DNA from: Thioclava sp. SK-1
GTDB taxonomy: Bacteria > Pseudomonadota > Alphaproteobacteria > Rhodobacterales > Rhodobacteraceae
Direction: 5' to 3'
NCBI RefSeq assembly: GCF_001705665.1
Contig: NZ_MDHA01000025.1
Span: 206,171 to 270,170 of the forward strand
DNA length: 64,000 nucleotides
Shown here: positions 61,020 to 64,000 of the stretch, one piece after another
Layout: every line of letters starts with the position of its first letter
Numbering within the stretch: position 1 is the first letter of the stretch
Made by a program: the position numbers and the translations under genes
The notes under the pieces: generated by a model
What the model was told of the DNA's origin: nothing
Databases searched by the model: none
What the model saw: the letters and a program-made list of their open reading frames with translations, nothing else

Positions 61020-62119
61020 TATTTCGCCGTCTTCGGGGTCTGCAGCACACCGCCTGCATCCATCGCAGAGCCACGCCATTCAAATCCGCGCCGCGCCCAA
61101 GTTACCACCCACAGGGCAGGCATCAATATATCGCGTAAGATCATCGCCGCGATGGTGTAGGGCCAACCAGCCACACGCGATAAAGCGATTTCAATCCCAT
61201 ACCAGATTGCAAAAAACAGCGGCAGCCATAGACCCAGCCCTGACACGATCAGACACAGCGCAGGCACCCAAGGGCCCAACATGATCTCCAGCATGAACAG
61301 GCCTAGAAACCCGTCACGGCGCACCCTAGACCAGCGCAGCTGACGGTCCCAAACGGCACGGAACCCGCGCTGGCCGATGGGCTGGCAAAAGGCCCGCCGG
61401 GTCAGCTGCACATTCAGCCCCTGCGCCCGAACGGCCTTCGTTGAAGCCACATCTTCTGCCAGGTCACGGCCAAGTGCGACCAGCCCCCCCGCATTTTCCA
61501 ACACATCGCGCCGCCAGCACAGCGTTTTGCCCTGTGCAAAGCCGCGTCCCAATTGATCGGCCGCCAGTTGCCACCGCCCTTGGAATGAGTTCAAAAACGC
61601 CGCTTCAACATTGCCCCACAGCCCATCTGCGCGAATGCCGATCGGCGGGCTGGTCACAAGCCCGGTTGAAGGCCGGACCACGTGCAAAATTTGTTCAAAA
61701 TAATTGGGCATCAAAAGCAAATTGGCATCAGCCATCGCCACCCACTCACCGCGCGATTGTGCCCAACCTTTGGCAAGGTTGTTCAGTTTGGGATTGCCGG
61801 TGATCCGGTCCTCGCCAATCAACAGCCGCGCATTCGCATCCGGATATTTCGCGATGAGCCGTTTAACCTCGGCCACTGCCGGATCATCGGCCACTGCCGC
61901 GCAGAACAATATTTCATAATGCGGGTATGTCAGGTGAAAGCTGGATTCCAATGTCTCACTATCAAAACGGTCCAGCCCGCAGACGGGCCGCAACAATGTC
62001 ATGAAGGGTTGTTCGGTCGCACGTAAGGGCGCCTGACGCAGATAACGCCACGCGGCCAACGCCGCTGTCGAAAGGTGCAACCCAACCAGAAGACCTAAAA
62101 CACACACAAAGACAATCAT
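61019..62119 (-). CDS. GT21-type lipid glycosyltransferase (ceramide glucosyltransferase-like)
   Basis: A 366-residue membrane enzyme. An N-terminal helix (MIVFVCVLGLLVGLHLSTAA) precedes the catalytic domain (VCGLDRF, WVAMADANLLLM with the second Asp, GRDLAEDVASTKAVR with the third) and the RQLRWSRVRR block (Q-x-x-RW). C-terminal helices follow. D-D-D-(Q/R)xxRW is the ceramide glucosyltransferase / GT21 pattern. Alphaproteobacterial relatives (Agrobacterium and Mesorhizobium) add sugars to diacylglycerol. Its ATG at 62119 overlaps the plcP stop by one base; a TTG three bases earlier is possible. Confidence 0.85.
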   Translation of the reverse strand: MIVFVCVLGLLVGLHLSTAALAAWRYLRQAPLRATEQPFMTLLRPVCGLDRFDSETLESSFHLTYPHYEILFCAAVADDPAVAEVKRLIAKYPDANARLLIGEDRITGNPKLNNLAKGWAQSRGEWVAMADANLLLMPNYFEQILHVVRPSTGLVTSPPIGIRADGLWGNVEAAFLNSFQGRWQLAADQLGRGFAQGKTLCWRRDVLENAGGLVALGRDLAEDVASTKAVRAQGLNVQLTRRAFCQPIGQRGFRAVWDRQLRWSRVRRDGFLGLFMLEIMLGPWVPALCLIVSGLGLWLPLFFAIWYGIEIALSRVAGWPYTIAAMILRDILMPALWVVTWARRGFEWRGSAMDAGGVLQTPKTAK

Positions 62120-62940
62120 CAAATCTGGGCCTCCAGCCCATGTTGCGACGCTGCTGGCACACCCGCCACCTGCGTTTGTTGCCCCATATCCAAAAGCTGG
62201 AGCCGCCCATCAAACAATTCAACCAAAGCCGTCATGCTATCCACCCAATCACCACAATTTGCATAGCGAATGCCGTGTGCGTCGCGCAGGGCAGGTTTAT
62301 GAAAATGGCCGCAGATTACGCCGTCATGATCACTGGCAATCGCCAATTCGGCCAGACGTTTTTCGGATTTATTCCCTACCATCAAAAGTGCGGATACGCC
62401 GTGGATCACCAGTTCCACAAGGTTACGCTCAGTCTCCCCACGGGTTCGGAAGTGAAAGACGTCGCGCGCCCAGGCATCGCAGCCGCGCAACCAGGCATCC
62501 AACCGCGTGCCGATCCGCGTCATCACATGCCAGCGCAATATCCGCGAATCGCATTGATCTCCGTGCAGCACCAAATAGCGCGTGCCATCCGCTGCCACAT
62601 GCGTCAACTGATCGACAAGCTGCAGCCCTTCGTGATCATGTCCCAAACGTTTGCGCAGCTCTGCGTCATGGTTGCCGGGCAAATACACCACCCGCGTGCC
62701 ATTGCGCGCGCGTCGCTTCAGCTCATCCATAATCGCATCATGGGTGGCCCCCCATTGGACCGTGCCACAATGCCAGACATCCAAAATATCACCCACAAGA
62801 AAAATTTCTTCTGCATCAACCTGTCGTAAAAATTCAAGAAATTTGCCGGCACGACTTCCGCGTGCCCCAAGATGCAGATCCGATACAAACAGGCTTTTGA
62901 CCTGCCGGCGGCCAAGCTGCCGCGTCACGCAATCAGACAT
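62119..62940 (-). CDS. plcP: PlcP-type phospholipase C-like phosphoesterase
   Basis: A 273-residue enzyme of the calcineurin-like fold: SLFVSDLHLGARGS (Asp21, His23), LVGDILD (Asp51), YLPGNHDAEL (residues 89-92), LVLHGDQCDS and GVICGHFHKPALRD. This pattern, with NCGDWVDSMTALVE at the C-terminus, matches alphaproteobacterial PlcP, which removes phospholipid headgroups under phosphate starvation to give diacylglycerol, rather than LpxH. ATG 62940 has AGAGG eight bases ahead. First gene of plcP-GT21-dedA-GT2, all overlapping, with a Pho box upstream. Confidence 0.86.
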   Translation of the reverse strand: MSDCVTRQLGRRQVKSLFVSDLHLGARGSRAGKFLEFLRQVDAEEIFLVGDILDVWHCGTVQWGATHDAIMDELKRRARNGTRVVYLPGNHDAELRKRLGHDHEGLQLVDQLTHVAADGTRYLVLHGDQCDSRILRWHVMTRIGTRLDAWLRGCDAWARDVFHFRTRGETERNLVELVIHGVSALLMVGNKSEKRLAELAIASDHDGVICGHFHKPALRDAHGIRYANCGDWVDSMTALVELFDGRLQLLDMGQQTQVAGVPAASQHGLEAQI

Positions 62941-63007
62941 ATGTCTATCCTCTGTCGCGTGGGCCAAAACACGGCCCCTTTAATCGCCCAATGCCAGTGC
63001 TGAGCAA

Positions 63008-63025
63008 CTGTCATGTGACTGTCAG
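63008..63025 (+). promoter_or_regulatory. Pho box (PhoB binding site)
   Basis: CTGTCAT-N4-CTGTCAG: two seven-base repeats with the exact 11-base period of a PhoB box (only the last base departs from a repeat of the first). It lies 68 bases upstream of plcP and 125 bases upstream of the divergent small lipoprotein gene. It reads forward on the plus strand, so its orientation fits the lipoprotein side better, but it sits in the only promoter region of plcP. Confidence 0.75.
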
Positions 63026-63150
63026 ATGAAGCGTTTGTGACGACCGTCCAGAGGTAAGAGTTTCACAAAAACGGGAACCAACTGCGTGAACCCGTGTTAA
63101 TGTCGCAAGAACGGGGCGTGACTGCCTTTGAATTCTGACAGGAGACGTGA

Positions 63151-63414
63151 ATGAAAAAGTTCCTTATTATGATCCCCGCCCTTGCCGCTTTGGCTGCATG
63201 CGAAACACCAAATCAGACCCGCACCGCCGGTGCCTTAGCCGGTGCCGCCTTGGGCGCAAATATCGCGGACAACAAGGACAGCAATGCAATTTCCGGCGCC
63301 GCGCTGGGTGCCGCCGCAGGTTTGGTAGCCGGCGAAGTTATCAGCCAATCACGGACCCCCGGCGAGTGCATCTACCAGCGTCCCGATGGCACACAATATG
63401 TCGCGGCCTGCTAA
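63151..63414 (+). CDS. Small glycine-zipper lipoprotein
   Basis: An 87-residue protein. Signal MKKFLIMIPALAALAAC gives lipobox Cys17; two glycine-zipper repeats follow (AGALAGAALGANIA and ISGAALGAAAGLVAGEVI), then ECIYQRPDGTQYVAAC with two further Cys. Probably an outer-membrane or periplasmic lipoprotein, similar in make-up to the zipper segment of the OmpA-like protein at 44.9 kb. AGGAG precedes ATG 63151. Divergent from plcP across the Pho box, so it may be phosphate-regulated. Confidence 0.85.
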   Translation: MKKFLIMIPALAALAACETPNQTRTAGALAGAALGANIADNKDSNAISGAALGAAAGLVAGEVISQSRTPGECIYQRPDGTQYVAAC

Positions 63415-63442
63415 CCAGCTAACTTGGTGGCTTTTAAACGAC

Positions 63443-63475
63443 AAAACGCGCTGATCACTCAGCGCGTTTTATTTT
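63443..63475. terminator. Terminator after the small lipoprotein
   Basis: Perfect 12-bp stem AAAACGCGCTGA / TCAGCGCGTTTT, four-base loop, then ATTTTG. A/T tracts on both sides allow use in both directions. Confidence 0.92.
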
Positions 63476-63611
63476 GCCCATTTAGGCAATGGATATCTCA
63501 CCCCTATGGGGCAGTCAGGAACCGCTCGGAAACACTGAACAGCCGAAAATAAGTGGATTTTGCAAACAACAGCCGAATGATGGTGCAAGCGAGAAGATAG
63601 CCACGACAGAA

Positions 63612-63779
63612 CGACCACGCCAAAATCACAGCCCAAGTTTCAGGGCGAAAGTAGCTGTAGCCAAGATCACGGGTGAACGCAGTTCGGTCGAGCGAACGCC
63701 AGAGTTTGACGTCCACCCAAACATGGTCAATCAGTGGCTGAATCGCCCCGAGTTTGTCGGAGACCATCAACTTAAGTAA
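63612..63779 (+). pseudogene. Remnant of an IS3-family transposase orfA
   Basis: The translated frame reads RQNHSPSFRAKVAVAKITGE and FDVHPNMVNQWLNRPEFV, close to the N-terminal helix-turn-helix of IS3-type OrfA (RNHSPxFKAKVALAA..., FxVHPNQIxQW). It stops soon after that motif at 63779 and lacks the leucine zipper and any orfB. The upstream part of the open frame (63489-63611) does not look like transposase. Appears to be a decayed, truncated insertion sequence, cut at its right side near the start of the next IS3 gene. Confidence 0.65.
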
Positions 63780-63781
63780 GG

Positions 63782-64000
63782 ATGATGGTTATGACAAAAA
63801 GCAAAATGGCAAATCGCTACTCGCCAGAAGTTCGCGCGCGGGCGGTCCGGATGGTGTTTGAACATCAAGGTTCATATGAAACGCAAGCGGGCGCGATAGC
63901 GGCCATTGCACCCAAGATCGGCTGTATTCCCCAGACACTGAGCGGATGGGTCAAGCAGGCCGAGAAGGACAGCGGCATGCGGGATGGCGTGACGACCGAG
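63782..64000 (+). mobile_element. IS3-family insertion sequence, left part
   Basis: Contains the start of orfA only. The left terminal inverted repeat cannot be fixed without the right end; it should lie in roughly 63700-63780, which would place the element's edge inside or against the IS3 remnant. Confidence 0.6.
63791..64000 (+). CDS. IS3-family transposase OrfA, N-terminal part (runs off the window)
   Basis: 70 codons with no stop to the window edge. [20 protein letters not shown], then [20 protein letters not shown] and GVTTE are typical of the OrfA helix-turn-helix protein of IS3-group elements, which binds the element ends and is joined to OrfB by frameshifting. An earlier ATG at 63782 is possible, but AAGG at 63777 sits better for 63791. 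A different IS3 branch from the remnant at 63612. The right end and orfB are outside the window. Confidence 0.85.
   Translation, partial: MTKSKMANRYSPEVRARAVRMVFEHQGSYETQAGAIAAIAPKIGCIPQTLSGWVKQAEKDSGMRDGVTTE

Noticed and set aside
63504..63770. 88-codon minus-strand open frame near the right end
   Set aside because: Opposite the IS3 orfA remnant, whose plus-strand translation matches transposase; the minus frame matches nothing I know.
1..64000. tRNA, rRNA or CRISPR features
   Set aside because: No cloverleaf-like T-loop motifs in gaps, no rRNA-like sequence, and no regularly spaced direct repeats were seen by eye; a tRNA or repeat scan would settle this.

Overview
The window looks like core chromosome of a marine alphaproteobacterium of the Rhodobacterales (Roseobacter group). 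It is moderately GC-rich and densely coded, with many 1-4 base gene overlaps. It carries family signatures typical of that group: DUF2794, DUF1285, DUF5928, a split b/b' ATP synthase, ethylmalonyl-CoA pathway genes and a quaternary-amine ABC transporter. No rRNA, tRNA, CRISPR array, prophage or plasmid function was recognised. The only mobile DNA is at the extreme right end: an IS3-type orfA remnant followed by the start of a second IS3-type orfA that runs off the window.

Layout. 0-3.7 kb: the end of glyA and its terminator, a small membrane protein, an alpha/beta hydrolase, a small lipoprotein, and a phosphoesterase / lipid-kinase operon. 4-8.7 kb: a quaternary-amine (TMAO/choline/betaine class) ABC transporter, glutathione-dependent formaldehyde dehydrogenase and an I78-like lipoprotein. 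8.7-17.1 kb: cytochrome c', DUF2794, an NlpC/P60 plus M17 aminopeptidase operon, beta-carbonic anhydrase, a ribbon-helix-helix protein, a DUF4139 protein and asd. 17.2-21.5 kb: a GT29 (sialyltransferase-like) plus GT4 pair and modABC. 21.5-33 kb: small heat-shock protein, secreted trypsin-like protease, DUF599, the four-gene MoxR-DUF58-DUF4159-membrane protein operon divergent from DUF1285, then a TIM-barrel protein and a glycosyltransferase. 33-43.7 kb: CDF metal exporter, polA, globin, zf-CHCC protein, an ABC ATPase, HIT protein, GT14/DUF5928, sulfotransferase, PfkB kinase and nth. 43.7-49 kb: Hint protein, OmpA-like lipoprotein, FadR-type regulator and the F0 operon atpI-B-E-b'-b. 49.2-53.2 kb: an ArsR regulator and the divergent ethylmalonyl-CoA pathway pair meaA/ecm and ccr. 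53.2-59.8 kb: a polyamine-type ABC transporter plus racemase operon, divergent from a GntR/FCD regulator and a GNAT enzyme. 59.8-63 kb: the operon plcP - GT21 glycosyltransferase - dedA - GT2. 63.1-64 kb: a small lipoprotein and the IS3 material.

The most coherent functional story is the plcP operon. A PlcP-type phosphoesterase that would release diacylglycerol from phospholipids is translationally coupled to a GT21 lipid glycosyltransferase, a DedA membrane protein and a second glycosyltransferase. A textbook Pho box (CTGTCAT-N4-CTGTCAG) sits just upstream. This is the signature of phosphate-starvation lipid remodelling (phospholipid to glycolipid), extended here by two genes of unassigned role. 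Secondary points of interest are a bacterial GT29 gene retaining sialyl motifs, an intercistronic hairpin after atpE, shared TTGCGCAAAG motifs at the divergent meaA/ccr promoters, and a poorly characterised MoxR/DUF58/DUF4159 membrane cluster.
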